The notes beneath the pieces were generated by a model. It saw nothing but the letters and a program-made list of their open reading frames with translations, did no database searches and was not told the origin of the DNA. From Arthrobacter tumbae (lineage in GTDB: Bacteria; Actinomycetota; Actinomycetes; Actinomycetales; Micrococcaceae), in the NCBI RefSeq assembly GCF_016907495.1, contig NZ_JAFBCC010000001.1:3038001-3102000 (forward strand): a stretch of 64,000 nt of DNA, in the 5' to 3' direction. Made by a program: the position numbers and the translations under genes. Every line of letters starts with the position of its first letter. The stretch's first letter is position 1. This document shows positions 1-8,304 of the stretch, one piece after another.

Positions 1-1
1 G

Positions 2-1885
2 TCGAAGCGGGCAAAGCGGCAAGAGCTTGAGCAGATGTCAGCTCCCTCGCTTGGCGGCGTCAGCGTTCCCCGCGGCGACGGCAACACTGTTGTCCGGCTG
101 CGTCGCGGATCATCGATCACCGACTTCGCCGAGAAGATTGATGCGAACGCCGCAGCGCTGGTCACCGTGCTGTTCCACCTCGGAGAGATGGCTACGGCAA
201 CACAGTCACTGGATGAAGCGACCTTCGAGGTACTGGGTGGCGAGCTCGGCTACAAGATCCAGGTTGTCTCACCGGAGGACGAGGAGCGGGAGCTGCTCGA
301 GAACTTCGACATCGACCTGGATGCCGAACTCGACGCCGAGGGTGACGAGCAGCTTGAGGCACGTCCTCCGGTCGTGACCGTCATGGGCCACGTCGACCAC
401 GGTAAAACCCGTCTGCTGGATGCGATCCGCAAGTCGAACGTCGTTGCAGGCGAACACGGCGGCATCACCCAGCACATCGGTGCATACCAGATTGACCACG
501 AGCACGAGGGCGACAACCGTCCCATCACCTTCATCGACACCCCGGGCCACGAGGCGTTCACGGCCATGCGTGCCCGCGGTGCGAAGGTCACCGACATCGC
601 TGTACTTGTGGTGGCCGCGGATGACGGCGTCATGCCGCAGACCGTTGAGGCGCTGAACCACGCCCAGGCGGCCGGTGTGCCGGTAGTCGTGGCGGTGAAC
701 AAGATCGACAAGGAGGGCGCCAACCCGGACAAGGTCAAGGGTCAGCTCACCGAGTACGGACTGGTTCCCGAAGAGTACGGCGGCGACACCATGTTTGTAC
801 ACGTCTCGGCGCTGCGCGGCGAAGGGATCGAGGAGCTGCTCGAAGCGGTTCTGCTCACCGCTGACGCCGCACTCGACATGCGTGCAAACCCGAACAAGGA
901 CGCCCGCGGAATCGCGATTGAAGCCAACCTCGACAAGGGCCGCGGTGCGGTTGCCACCGTGCTGGTCCAGTCCGGAACGCTGACGGTCGGAGACACCATC
1001 GTCGCGGGTATTGCCCACGGCCGTGTCCGCGCGATGTTCAACGAAGACGGAGACAACGTCACCGAGGCGGGTCCGTCCCGTCCGGTGCAGGTGCTGGGTC
1101 TGTCCACGGTTCCCCGTGCAGGCGATACCTTCCTCGTCACCCCCGACGAGCGCACAGGTCGCCAAATCGCCGAAAAGCGTGAGGCAGCGGACCGCAACGC
1201 GGCGCTGGCCAAGCGTCGCAAGCGCGTCAGCCTGGAAGACTTCGACCAGGCCGTGGCCGAGGGCAAGGTTGATACCCTCAACCTCATCCTCAAGGGCGAC
1301 GTCTCCGGTGCCGTCGAGGCGCTCGAGGACTCGCTGCTCAAGATCGACGTCGGCGAGGGAGTCGCACTGCGCGTCATCCACCGCGGTGTCGGTGCGATCA
1401 CGCAGAACGACGTCAACCTGGCAACGGTGGACAACGCGATCATCATCGGGTTCAACGTCAAGCCGGCCGAACGTGTCGCCGATCTGGCCGACCGCGAAGG
1501 CGTGGACCTGCGCTTCTACTCCGTCATCTACGCAGCAATCGATGACATCGAGCTTGCACTCAAGGGCATGCTCAAGCCGGAGTACGAGGAAGCACAGCTC
1601 GGTACCGCGGAAATCCGCGAGGTCTTCCGGTCTTCCAAGTTCGGCAACATCGCCGGTTCGATTGTCCGTTCCGGTATTATCCGCAGGAACTCGAAGGCAC
1701 GTCTGATCCGCGACGGAGTAGTGGTTGGCGACAACCTCAGCGTCGACACGCTCCGCCGCTTCAAGGACGACGCAACCGAGGTCCGCACGGACTTCGAGTG
1801 CGGCATCGGCCTTGGGTCGTTCAACGACATCAGGGAAGGCGACACCATCGAGACCTACGAGATGCGTGAGAAGCCGCGGGTCTAG
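2..1885 (+). CDS. infB: translation initiation factor IF-2 (5' end outside window)
   Basis: IF-2 is the GTPase that places initiator tRNA on the 30S subunit and promotes 50S joining. The window opens inside the gene: the frame from base 2 is open for 627 codons to a TAG, and residues such as [12 protein letters not shown] before the first internal ATG belong to the protein, so no start is present here. The GTPase motifs are clear: GHVDHGKT (386-409), DTPGHEAF (about 539-562) and NKID (698-709). Domains II, III and the C-terminal fMet-tRNA-binding domain follow. The missing part should hold the variable N-terminal region. A strong hairpin follows the stop codon, then rbfA. Family identity is certain. 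Confidence 0.98.
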   Translation, partial: SKRAKRQELEQMSAPSLGGVSVPRGDGNTVVRLRRGSSITDFAEKIDANAAALVTVLFHLGEMATATQSLDEATFEVLGGELGYKIQVVSPEDEERELLENFDIDLDAELDAEGDEQLEARPPVVTVMGHVDHGKTRLLDAIRKSNVVAGEHGGITQHIGAYQIDHEHEGDNRPITFIDTPGHEAFTAMRARGAKVTDIAVLVVAADDGVMPQTVEALNHAQAAGVPVVVAVNKIDKEGANPDKVKGQLTEYGLVPEEYGGDTMFVHVSALRGEGIEELLEAVLLTADAALDMRANPNKDARGIAIEANLDKGRGAVATVLVQSGTLTVGDTIVAGIAHGRVRAMFNEDGDNVTEAGPSRPVQVLGLSTVPRAGDTFLVTPDERTGRQIAEKREAADRNAALAKRRKRVSLEDFDQAVAEGKVDTLNLILKGDVSGAVEALEDSLLKIDVGEGVALRVIHRGVGAITQNDVNLATVDNAIIIGFNVKPAERVADLADREGVDLRFYSVIYAAIDDIELALKGMLKPEYEEAQLGTAEIREVFRSSKFGNIAGSIVRSGIIRRNSKARLIRDGVVVGDNLSVDTLRRFKDDATEVRTDFECGIGLGSFNDIREGDTIETYEMREKPRV

Positions 1886-1894
1886 TCCCGTATC

Positions 1895-1926
1895 AGGTGG
1901 GGCCGCTGCCTGCAGCGGCCCCACCT
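1895..1926 (+). terminator. perfect 14-bp hairpin between infB and rbfA
   Basis: AGGTGGGGCCGCTG (1895-1908) pairs perfectly with 1913-1926 across a 4-base loop, ten bases after the infB stop. There is no T-run behind it. It may end or attenuate infB transcripts, or protect a processed 3' end before rbfA, which has its own Shine-Dalgarno about 60 bases on. Confidence 0.6.
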
Positions 1927-2003
1927 GCGCCCATACCGGCGCTCGACGCATGAGCCGTCGAGCGTCGTTGCAGCTCCCCTGGGGGAGGAAGTAAGGAGAA
2001 GTC

Positions 2004-2453
2004 ATGGCAGACGCCGCACGCGCTGCACGGCTGGCACAGCGCATCAAGGTCATTGTTGCCGAGGCCCTTCGCCGCCGGGTCAAGGACCCGCGGCTGGAAT
2101 CGGTCACCGTTACTGACGCCCGTGTCACCAATGATCTGCAGCATGCCACCATTTACTACACAGTGTTCGGTGAGTCCGAAGAGCAGGCAGCAGTTCACAA
2201 GGCGCTCGAGTCGGCAAGGGGCGTGCTCCGTTCCGAGGTGGGCCGGAATATCACCGCACGACTGACACCCACGCTGGAGTTCGTGCCGGACGAGATTCCG
2301 GTCAACGCAAGCCATTTGGAGGAACTGCTCCGGACTGCCAAGGAACGGGACGCCGAGGTGGCCGAACTCGCAAGGAAGGCCGCTTTCGCGGGCGATGCCG
2401 ATCCTTACCGCAAGCCGGAAGAGGACGAAGAAGGGGACGAAGTCTCCCGCTAA
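2004..2453 (+). CDS. rbfA: ribosome-binding factor A
   Basis: A 149-residue protein matching RbfA, the small KH-fold factor that binds the 30S subunit and helps 16S rRNA 5'-end maturation, including in the cold. It is a little longer than the family core because of an acidic tail rich in Glu/Asp (last about 20 residues), common in actinobacterial forms. The ATG at 2004 has AAGGAG about seven bases upstream. It sits between infB and truB, the usual order in actinobacteria, but here a minus-strand aminotransferase lies between rbfA and truB. The gene converges on that aminotransferase with a 19-base gap. Confidence 0.97.
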   Translation: MADAARAARLAQRIKVIVAEALRRRVKDPRLESVTVTDARVTNDLQHATIYYTVFGESEEQAAVHKALESARGVLRSEVGRNITARLTPTLEFVPDEIPVNASHLEELLRTAKERDAEVAELARKAAFAGDADPYRKPEEDEEGDEVSR

Positions 2454-2472
2454 TCTTCGCCTGCCGCCCGCT

Positions 2473-3609
2473 TCAGCGTTTGGGAAGCCTGTTCACTCCG
2501 GTGAGCAGGCTTTCCCTGTCTGTGCAGAGCGCAATCCGGATCCAGCCCTCGCCCTGGGAGCCGAAGGCCGTTCCGGGCGCGACGGCGACCCCCTGCTCCG
2601 CGAGGAATGAGCGGACCCAGGTCCGCACATCGCCGCCTGTGGCGTGAGAGACATCAGCCCATAGGTAGAAGGCTCCCTGTGCTTCGAGGTACGGGATGTT
2701 GAGCGAAGACAGAACTGCGGTTGCTGCATCCCTGTTTGAACGGTAGTGGTGCGCTGCAGTTTCGACGTAGTCCGTGGGACCTGTGAGCGCGGCAACTGCC
2801 GCGTACTGTGGCGAGGCTCCGACACAGGACACGATCGACTCCATCACAGCATTGAATTCAGAACCGAGCCCCGCCGGCAGCACAAGTGCACCGATGCGCA
2901 GACCGGTAAGCCCGAATGTCTTTGAGAGGGTGAGCGAAGTCAGCACCCGCGTCGCGTCGAAGCGTGCAGGGCTCACGTGGGGTACACCGTAGGTGAACGC
3001 TTCATAGCATTCATCCGAGAGAATCCAGAGATCGTGGCGTTCGGCGAAGTCCACGAGGTCGCTGGTGAGTTCCTCGCTGAAGACTGCTCCGAGCGGGTTC
3101 GACGGCGAGTTCAGCACCAGGAGGCGGGTGCGCGACCCCACAAGCTCCTCAAGGTCGCTGATTCTCGGCTGGAACTTATTCTCTGGGTGGAGCGGGTAGC
3201 TGACCGGACGGGCATGAACCAGTTGCGCGGTCATGGTGAAGGTCGGGTATCCCGGATTGGGCATCAGCACCTCGTCGCCCGCGTCAAGCAGCATGCTCAT
3301 GGCCAGGTGCAGGCCCTGCTGCGCGCCTGCAGTCACGTAGACCCGGGCGGGATCGACCTCGATGCGGTTCCGGTCGCCGAACCACTCTGCGAAGCTCCGC
3401 CGCAAAGGCGCGATGCCTTCGTTCGGTGTGTAATTGGTCTCGTCGCGATCCAGCGCAGCAATCCCTGCGTCCAGGATGTGGCGCGGAACGGGAAACGCCG
3501 GTTCGCCGATGCTGAGCACAATCGCGTTGGGCGTAGCCCACGCGGCCTGTGTGATCTCCCGGATCTGGTTGGACGGGAGTTGCTCGATGTGCGCTGCGAT
3601 GGACGGCAT
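2473..3609 (-). CDS. dapC: PLP-dependent aminotransferase, probable N-succinyldiaminopimelate aminotransferase
   Basis: A 378-residue fold-type I aminotransferase (class I/II). The Schiff-base lysine lies in TLSKTFGLTGLRIG, and NSPSNPLGAVF and SDECYEAFTYG are the usual PLP-site motifs. Family members next to truB in actinobacteria are generally annotated as pyridoxal-phosphate aminotransferases; DapC is the likeliest role given dapA, dapB and dapF elsewhere in the window, but AspC-like or alanine-type specificity cannot be excluded. The start is set at ATG 3609 rather than the longer frame to 3684, because TACGAT lies six bases before it and the protein then begins MPSIAAHIEQLP. It is divergent from truB with a 54-base gap. 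Confidence 0.85.
   Translation of the reverse strand: MPSIAAHIEQLPSNQIREITQAAWATPNAIVLSIGEPAFPVPRHILDAGIAALDRDETNYTPNEGIAPLRRSFAEWFGDRNRIEVDPARVYVTAGAQQGLHLAMSMLLDAGDEVLMPNPGYPTFTMTAQLVHARPVSYPLHPENKFQPRISDLEELVGSRTRLLVLNSPSNPLGAVFSEELTSDLVDFAERHDLWILSDECYEAFTYGVPHVSPARFDATRVLTSLTLSKTFGLTGLRIGALVLPAGLGSEFNAVMESIVSCVGASPQYAAVAALTGPTDYVETAAHHYRSNRDAATAVLSSLNIPYLEAQGAFYLWADVSHATGGDVRTWVRSFLAEQGVAVAPGTAFGSQGEGWIRIALCTDRESLLTGVNRLPKR
2482..2516 (+). terminator. hairpin at convergent rbfA / aminotransferase ends
   Basis: GGGAAGCCTG (2482-2491) pairs with CAGGCTTTCCC (2506-2516, one bulge), and the inner TTCAC/GTGAG extends the stem around a TCCG loop. It lies just inside the 3' end of the minus-strand aminotransferase and just after rbfA, so it could stop rbfA transcripts. 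It is also coding sequence, which lowers the confidence. Confidence 0.45.
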
Positions 3610-3615
3610 AGGGGA

Positions 3616-3621
3616 ATCGTA
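3616..3621 (-). promoter_or_regulatory. -10 of leaderless aminotransferase transcript
   Basis: TACGAT on the minus strand, six bases before the ATG at 3609. No purine-rich ribosome site lies between, so the transcript would begin at or next to the start codon. Confidence 0.5.
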
Positions 3622-3650
3622 GCGGTGAGGGTCGGCTCGCGACTGACACC

Positions 3651-3656
3651 TATACT
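3651..3656 (+). promoter_or_regulatory. -10 of leaderless truB transcript
   Basis: TATACT is followed by seven bases and the GTG of truB at 3664. With the minus-strand TACGAT at 3616-3621 it makes a compact divergent promoter pair in a 54-base gap. Confidence 0.6.
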
Positions 3657-3663
3657 GGGAGGC

Positions 3664-4605
3664 GTGAATTCGGGGCAGGTCCACTCAGGACTAGTGATAG
3701 TGGACAAGCCGCAGGGCTGGACCAGCCATGACGTGGTGGGCAGGATGCGTCGGCTTGCCGGCACCCGCAAAGTGGGACACGCAGGTACCCTCGACCCGAT
3801 GGCCACCGGCGTGCTTGTAGTAGGGATCAATCGGGCCACCCGCCTTCTGACCTATATCGTCGGCACCTCGAAGACCTATACCGCCACCATCCGTCTGGGG
3901 CAGTCGACTGTCACTGACGACGCCGAGGGAGACGTGACAGCCGAATCTCCCGCCGGTGCAGTCCCAGCCGCCGCTATTCGTGCGGCGGTTGAAGATCTGA
4001 CCGGTTCCATCAGCCAGGTGCCCAGCAGCGTCAGCGCCATCAAGGTGAACGGGGAACGTGCCTACAAACGGGTACGGTCGGGTGAGGACGTCGTGCTGCA
4101 GCCACGGCCAGTCACCGTGCACAGCTTCGACGTCGCCGACATCCGCCCCGAAAACGGCGGAGCGGTTCAGGACCTCGCTGTGACGGTCAGCTGCAGTTCC
4201 GGAACCTACATCCGTGCGCTGGCGAGGGACCTGGGCGCAGCCCTCGGCGTAGGGGGCCATCTGACAGTCCTGCGCCGCACTGAAGTGGGCCCTTATACGC
4301 TGGCCCAGGCGTCCACGCTGGAGGAACTGGCACGGGATTTCCGGCTCCTCGGCATTGACGAAGCCGCCCGTGCGCTGTTTCCCGTGCGCGAGTTGAGCTT
4401 CGCCGAGGCGCTGGACCTATCGCATGGACGGCGCATCAGCGCAAGTGCGGGCGGTGATGCTGCCGGTTCGCACGGCGTTGACGCCCACGCCCAGCGCCCC
4501 GTAGCTGCCTTTGCCCCTGATGGAGCGCTGATCGCGCTCCTCGAGGATCGCGGTCGTGAGGCAAAACCAGCTCTGGTTTTCGCGCCGGGAGGGGCCGGCA
4601 GCTGA
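3664..4605 (+). CDS. truB: tRNA pseudouridine(55) synthase
   Basis: TruB converts U55 in the T-loop of tRNAs to pseudouridine. The 313-residue protein has the catalytic aspartate in GHAGTLDPMATG (Asp44), the GLVIVDKPQGWTSHD N-terminal motif and SCSSGTYIRALARDLG further on. The open frame runs upstream to 2977 but that part is antisense to the aminotransferase. GTG 3664 is chosen because it matches the family N-terminus and has TATACT seven bases upstream. A roughly 20-residue poorly conserved stretch near the C-terminus (SASAGGDAAGSHGVDAHAQR) looks like an insertion. The stop overlaps the next ATG by one base. Confidence 0.95.
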   Translation: MNSGQVHSGLVIVDKPQGWTSHDVVGRMRRLAGTRKVGHAGTLDPMATGVLVVGINRATRLLTYIVGTSKTYTATIRLGQSTVTDDAEGDVTAESPAGAVPAAAIRAAVEDLTGSISQVPSSVSAIKVNGERAYKRVRSGEDVVLQPRPVTVHSFDVADIRPENGGAVQDLAVTVSCSSGTYIRALARDLGAALGVGGHLTVLRRTEVGPYTLAQASTLEELARDFRLLGIDEAARALFPVRELSFAEALDLSHGRRISASAGGDAAGSHGVDAHAQRPVAAFAPDGALIALLEDRGREAKPALVFAPGGAGS

Positions 4606-4979
4606 TGATCGTCGACGGTGTTTTTATTGCCGGCACCGTGGTGTGCCTGGTCTCAACCTTGATCTGCGTTGGTGCTGCCGTCATCAGACAACCGCCCAAC
4701 GACGTGACCATCCTCGCTGTGGCGGCCGTGGAATTATTCCTTCTGGTGTACGCGGGAGTGGGGATCGTGCGGCAGGCAGGCGGGGAGCCTGTCACCGGTG
4801 AGGTGTGGGAGTTCTGGGGTTATCTGCTCACGGCGCTGCTGGTTCCGGTGGGCGCCTTCTGGTGGGCGATTCTTGAGCGCTCCCGCTGGAGCAACCTGGT
4901 CCTCGGTGCGGTGGGCCTCACCATTTTTGTGATGTTGTACCGGATGGAACAGATATGGGATGGAGCGGTGCCGGCATGA
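4605..4979 (+). CDS. small integral membrane protein, unknown function
   Basis: A 124-residue protein with about four hydrophobic segments (roughly residues 5-27, 35-55, 70-88 and 98-116), so almost entirely membrane. I recognise no catalytic motif. Its ATG shares one base with the truB stop and its TGA overlaps the next ATG, so it is translationally coupled in a truB-led operon. The segment sizes suggest a four-helix membrane protein. Proteins of this kind appear after truB in related actinobacteria, but no function is claimed. Confidence 0.75.
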   Translation: MIVDGVFIAGTVVCLVSTLICVGAAVIRQPPNDVTILAVAAVELFLLVYAGVGIVRQAGGEPVTGEVWEFWGYLLTALLVPVGAFWWAILERSRWSNLVLGAVGLTIFVMLYRMEQIWDGAVPA

Positions 4980-5401
4980 ATCTGCACGGTAAGCCGGCTG
5001 CATCTGCAGGGACGCTAAGCCGGGGGCCCGGCCGGCTGCTGATCGCCGTGTACGGGGTTTTCGCACTGGCGGCCACGGCGCGCGCGGCCTTCCAGATCGC
5101 AACCAAGTTCTCCGAGGCTCCGCTGGCCTATGCATTGACGGCACTTGCTGCCCTCGTCTATGTCTTTGCGACGGTGTCCCTGAGCCGCTCGGGGCGGCGC
5201 TGGTACCGCCTGTCCGTCGCTGCCGTGGGACTCGAACTGGTTGGGGTACTCACTGTAGGAACGCTCAGCATCGTTGACCCGGTCCTCTTTCCTGCGGACA
5301 CGGTGTGGTCGGGCTATGGCAAGGGTTACGGATTCGTTCCGCTGATTCTGCCTGTGCTGGGCCTATGGTGGCTGTACCGCCACCGAACGGCAACCACCTG
5401 A
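4976..5401 (+). CDS. small integral membrane protein, unknown function
   Basis: A 141-residue protein with about four hydrophobic segments after a short Gly/Pro/Ser N-terminus. ATG 4976 overlaps the previous stop (ATGA) and is preferred over the in-frame ATG at 4955, which would lie deep inside the upstream gene. The C-terminus has a tryptophan-rich stretch (LGLWWLYRH). It forms a coupled pair with the preceding membrane protein and may act with it. No known domain is recognised by eye. Confidence 0.75.
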   Translation: MNLHGKPAASAGTLSRGPGRLLIAVYGVFALAATARAAFQIATKFSEAPLAYALTALAALVYVFATVSLSRSGRRWYRLSVAAVGLELVGVLTVGTLSIVDPVLFPADTVWSGYGKGYGFVPLILPVLGLWWLYRHRTATT

Positions 5402-5450
5402 GGCCTGCAGGGCGCGGAGTGTCCGTAGTGAGAGGATGAATTCTGCAGGC

Positions 5451-5500
5451 CTTGCCCGGCCGAACCATCAACCATCTTGCCCGGCCGAACCATCGACCAT
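5451..5500 (+). repeat. two tandem copies of a 25-base repeat
   Basis: The unit at 5451-5475 begins CTTGCCCGGCCGAACCATC and recurs at 5476-5500 with a single difference. The pair ends 12 bases before the ATG of the next gene and just upstream of its AGAGGGA ribosome site. It could be a duplicated operator or simple slippage. Confidence 0.85.
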
Positions 5501-5512
5501 AGAGGGAAAACC

Positions 5513-6136
5513 ATGAACAGCAACACCCCTGATAACCCGCAGCCGGATCGTCGCAGTTCTTCCGCAGACGCAGGACGGGGCACAGCGGGCGCGGCCGGCA
5601 CGAGCAGCTCGGCAGAACCGGCGTCCGCTTCCGGCCGACCCGCCGCGAAGCAGTCCGCTTCGGGTGGGACCACGGCGAAGACGTCGAAGAAGGACGCAGC
5701 GAAATCGGCCAAGACCGGGAGCGACTGGAGTGTCTTCCGGACGGTAGTGGTGCTCGTTGGACTCGTTATTGCCGGCTTTGGAGGGTACTACCTGATTACC
5801 GGTACGGCCGGACTACCGGAAACCGGCGACGGTGCAGTGAACCCGACGCTCGAAAACCAGTTCCGGTTCTTCGCCGCAATGATGGTCGGCGTGGGGGCCG
5901 CATTCGTGACCATTGCCATCAAATTCCAGTGGGCGAATATGCTGTGGCTGGTTTGCCTCATGGTGTTCATCGGCGGCATTGGACGGGTCCTCTCCTGGGC
6001 ATTTTCCGGAACTCCGCACTTTCTCCTGATCATCCTTATGGTTGTCGAGCTGGCCTTCCCCGCCGCGCTGCTGGTCTGGCACGGATACATCGCGAAGACC
6101 AGCGAGCTGCGGCGCGAGTACGCTGCCCGCCCCTAG
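5513..6136 (+). CDS. DUF4345-like membrane protein with disordered N-terminus
   Basis: A 207-residue protein. The first 75 residues or so are Ser/Ala/Gly/Lys-rich and probably disordered in the cytoplasm. Then come four hydrophobic segments including NQFRFFAAMMVGVGAAF and a GGIGRVLSWAFSGTPH motif, the pattern of DUF4345 proteins, whose function is unknown. ATG 5513 is chosen over 5477 because AGAGGGA lies about seven bases upstream and 5477 would fall inside the tandem repeat. The TAG stop shares the palindrome CTAG with the stop of the convergent surface-protein gene. Confidence 0.75.
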   Translation: MNSNTPDNPQPDRRSSSADAGRGTAGAAGTSSSAEPASASGRPAAKQSASGGTTAKTSKKDAAKSAKTGSDWSVFRTVVVLVGLVIAGFGGYYLITGTAGLPETGDGAVNPTLENQFRFFAAMMVGVGAAFVTIAIKFQWANMLWLVCLMVFIGGIGRVLSWAFSGTPHFLLIILMVVELAFPAALLVWHGYIAKTSELRREYAARP

Positions 6137-8046
6137 GGCAGGGTGCCGCGCCTGAGCCTGCGCCCGGACGCTCCGCCCTGGTGCAGGCAGGCAAGGCCCA
6201 CTCCAAGCAATACCAGTGCCGCTCCGGCCGCAACCTCGGCGCGAACCCCTGTTTGAGCCAGTTCCGGACGGTGCGGCGGAACAGCCCGCGCAGCGGGACC
6301 GTCGTCAGCAGCCGGAGGGGCCGGGGCTTGTCTCGCCTCAGGTTCAGGAGAGTTCGTGGGCGCAGGCGCATCAACGCACACCGTTTCAGATGGCTCGCCA
6401 AAAGCGGAGGTGAATGGATTCGTGTGCCCGTCGCCGGCATAGGTCGCCACGACGGTATAGCAGCCCGGCCGCGTGAAGGCAGCAAACGGTTCACTGGACT
6501 GGCGGCCGTTCACCGCGGGCACGGTGGTCTCCGAGTGCAACGGTACATCTGCAGGAATCTCAGCGGTAGGTGAGGGCAGCTCGGTAAGGGGACCGTACAT
6601 CGCCAACCTGACCGTGCCGCCTGACTCCGCTGCAGGTGGGCCGAATCCCTCTCCAATCACTGCATCGGTGACCTGATCGCCCACGAGCGCATGGTTGGCC
6701 GACAGCTGCGTCCGGATACCCGGCGTGAAGGGAACAAAGGTTGTCTCCGCCGCTATCCCGAACTGTCCCTGCCAGCCGAGGACATAGGGGGCTGCCTCCA
6801 CCGGAAGCGTGCTTTCAGCGGCGATTGACTCCGTCCAGACATACCACCCGGGCGAGGGAACGACGAGCTCGGCGGTGGTGTAGGTTCCCGGTCCGGCCAC
6901 CCGCGTGGTAACGGTGCCGACATTCGGAGTTTCCGCCGGTACGTCCTCCTGAAGGACGGGTTCGGCATCCAGTGGTCCCCACAGCGTAGAGACCACCTCG
7001 ACCGATACCGGCGTGCCGCCGCCGGGCACTGCCAGCCAGGGACCCGGTACATCCGAATCGTCCTGCGCGATTGGTGCGCTGCTGACCGTCAGGACATCGT
7101 GAACGGCACTGCCCGCCTCCGTGCGTGCGGCGGAGGTCCTCGTCTCGACGGCCGGCTGGAAGGAGGGGAGGTCGGCGATCGCCGCGGCGGCATCGCGCGG
7201 CTCAACGACGGCGGCAAGCAGCAGCCGCTGGACCTTGTTGCTGGAAGGCACCAGCCACTGCACTCCGGCCGCGGGAGTCCGGGGGACGGTTACCGTGATG
7301 GATCCGCTCCCCAGCCCGGTCCTGCGCAGGCTGAGTCGCTGAGGTTCGTCGCTGCTTGTCCAGGTGGACGGCGCCCCGTCCACCACCGCGAACGGTCCTG
7401 TCAGCTCCGCGGCGGCGGCCAATCCCGCGGCGGGCTCCCCATTGGCTCCCACCACACTGACGACCGTAGAAACATTCCCTTCCGCGTCCGCCGGCTCGAG
7501 CTGGATCTTCACTGTGTAGGGCCCGTTTTCACTGAAGGCAGCACGGGTCATCGAGCGCGCCTGTTCGACGACCCCAGCCGGAAGTTGTTCGGCCTGCAGA
7601 ATGTCGTTCATGCCCGGAGAGTCCCAGGACATCCCGGGCGAGGTGAGCGCCCAGACAGCCAACTGCACGGAGGCCGCCGTGGCATCATCGGCCGTGGCGC
7701 CCCACCGGTGCAGCAAGTAGGACAGCGCCGCATTCTCGGCCGTGCTGAGGGCGCTCCCGTCGCTGCGCACGAAGCCACCCGATTGGCCGTCGCCGTACGT
7801 GCCGGAGTTTTCCGGGGAGAGCCGTTCGAAGTCGGTGCAGTAAGCCACCTGACCGCGGGCATCCTTGTACTGCCCCACGAAATGCTCGGCCGCATGTATG
7901 CCGGCAGCACGCGACCAGCCCGACCCGACCGGCGCAGCCTGCGAAGGCTGCACCTGCGGAACCAGCAGCAGCACCGCGACGAGTAGTCCGAAACCACCCG
8001 TACGCAAGAAGCGCGGGCGCCGAAAAAGAGTGTAGAAGAGTTGCAT
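6133..8046 (-). CDS. LAXTG cell-wall-anchored protein with thioester-domain signature
   Basis: A 637-residue secreted protein. It begins with an Arg-rich n-region and a hydrophobic core ending near PSQAAPVG (about residue 38), a signal peptide. Residues about 45-150 resemble the thioester domain of Gram-positive adhesins: YCTDF (Cys70) and VQLAVW (Gln128) fit the Cys and Gln that form the intramolecular thioester. A long beta-rich stalk of probable Ig-like modules follows, then a Pro/Ala linker. The end is LAQTG (596-600), a hydrophobic helix and Arg residues, a class E-type sorting signal. The start at 8046 has GGAGG six bases upstream. No sortase is encoded in this window. Thioester chemistry is inferred from motifs only. 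Confidence 0.85.
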   Translation of the reverse strand: MQLFYTLFRRPRFLRTGGFGLLVAVLLLVPQVQPSQAAPVGSGWSRAAGIHAAEHFVGQYKDARGQVAYCTDFERLSPENSGTYGDGQSGGFVRSDGSALSTAENAALSYLLHRWGATADDATAASVQLAVWALTSPGMSWDSPGMNDILQAEQLPAGVVEQARSMTRAAFSENGPYTVKIQLEPADAEGNVSTVVSVVGANGEPAAGLAAAAELTGPFAVVDGAPSTWTSSDEPQRLSLRRTGLGSGSITVTVPRTPAAGVQWLVPSSNKVQRLLLAAVVEPRDAAAAIADLPSFQPAVETRTSAARTEAGSAVHDVLTVSSAPIAQDDSDVPGPWLAVPGGGTPVSVEVVSTLWGPLDAEPVLQEDVPAETPNVGTVTTRVAGPGTYTTAELVVPSPGWYVWTESIAAESTLPVEAAPYVLGWQGQFGIAAETTFVPFTPGIRTQLSANHALVGDQVTDAVIGEGFGPPAAESGGTVRLAMYGPLTELPSPTAEIPADVPLHSETTVPAVNGRQSSEPFAAFTRPGCYTVVATYAGDGHTNPFTSAFGEPSETVCVDAPAPTNSPEPEARQAPAPPAADDGPAARAVPPHRPELAQTGVRAEVAAGAALVLLGVGLACLHQGGASGRRLRRGTLP

Positions 8047-8304
8047 TGAAGTCCTCCAGGTCGCAGGGTTCAGGGGCGGCGCCGAAGTCGGCGGGACCAG
8101 CCCACAGGAACCAACACTGGTGTCTACCGACGGCGGGAAACCGGCGGAGGCCCAAAATGTGAGTAAGTCGCCCGACGGGAGGGTGATGTGGAGGAACAGC
8201 GACAGTCGCTCTGGTCCGACGTCGGAACCGGCCGCAACCATCGGCCATAATGAAAGGAACGACGAAGGGCTCCTGCTGCCCGTCCAACCGCTAGAGGGAG
8301 ATGC

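Noticed and set aside
269..2152. 627-codon open frame on the minus strand
   Set aside because: It is wholly antisense to infB and the rbfA start, with no family resemblance; long antisense frames are normal in GC-rich coding DNA.
2977..3663. Long in-frame upstream extension of truB
   Set aside because: It would be antisense to the aminotransferase and not match the TruB N-terminus; GTG 3664 is better placed.
7099..7986. 295-codon plus-strand frame
   Set aside because: Antisense to the thioester surface protein, which has a signal peptide, ribosome site and sorting signal.
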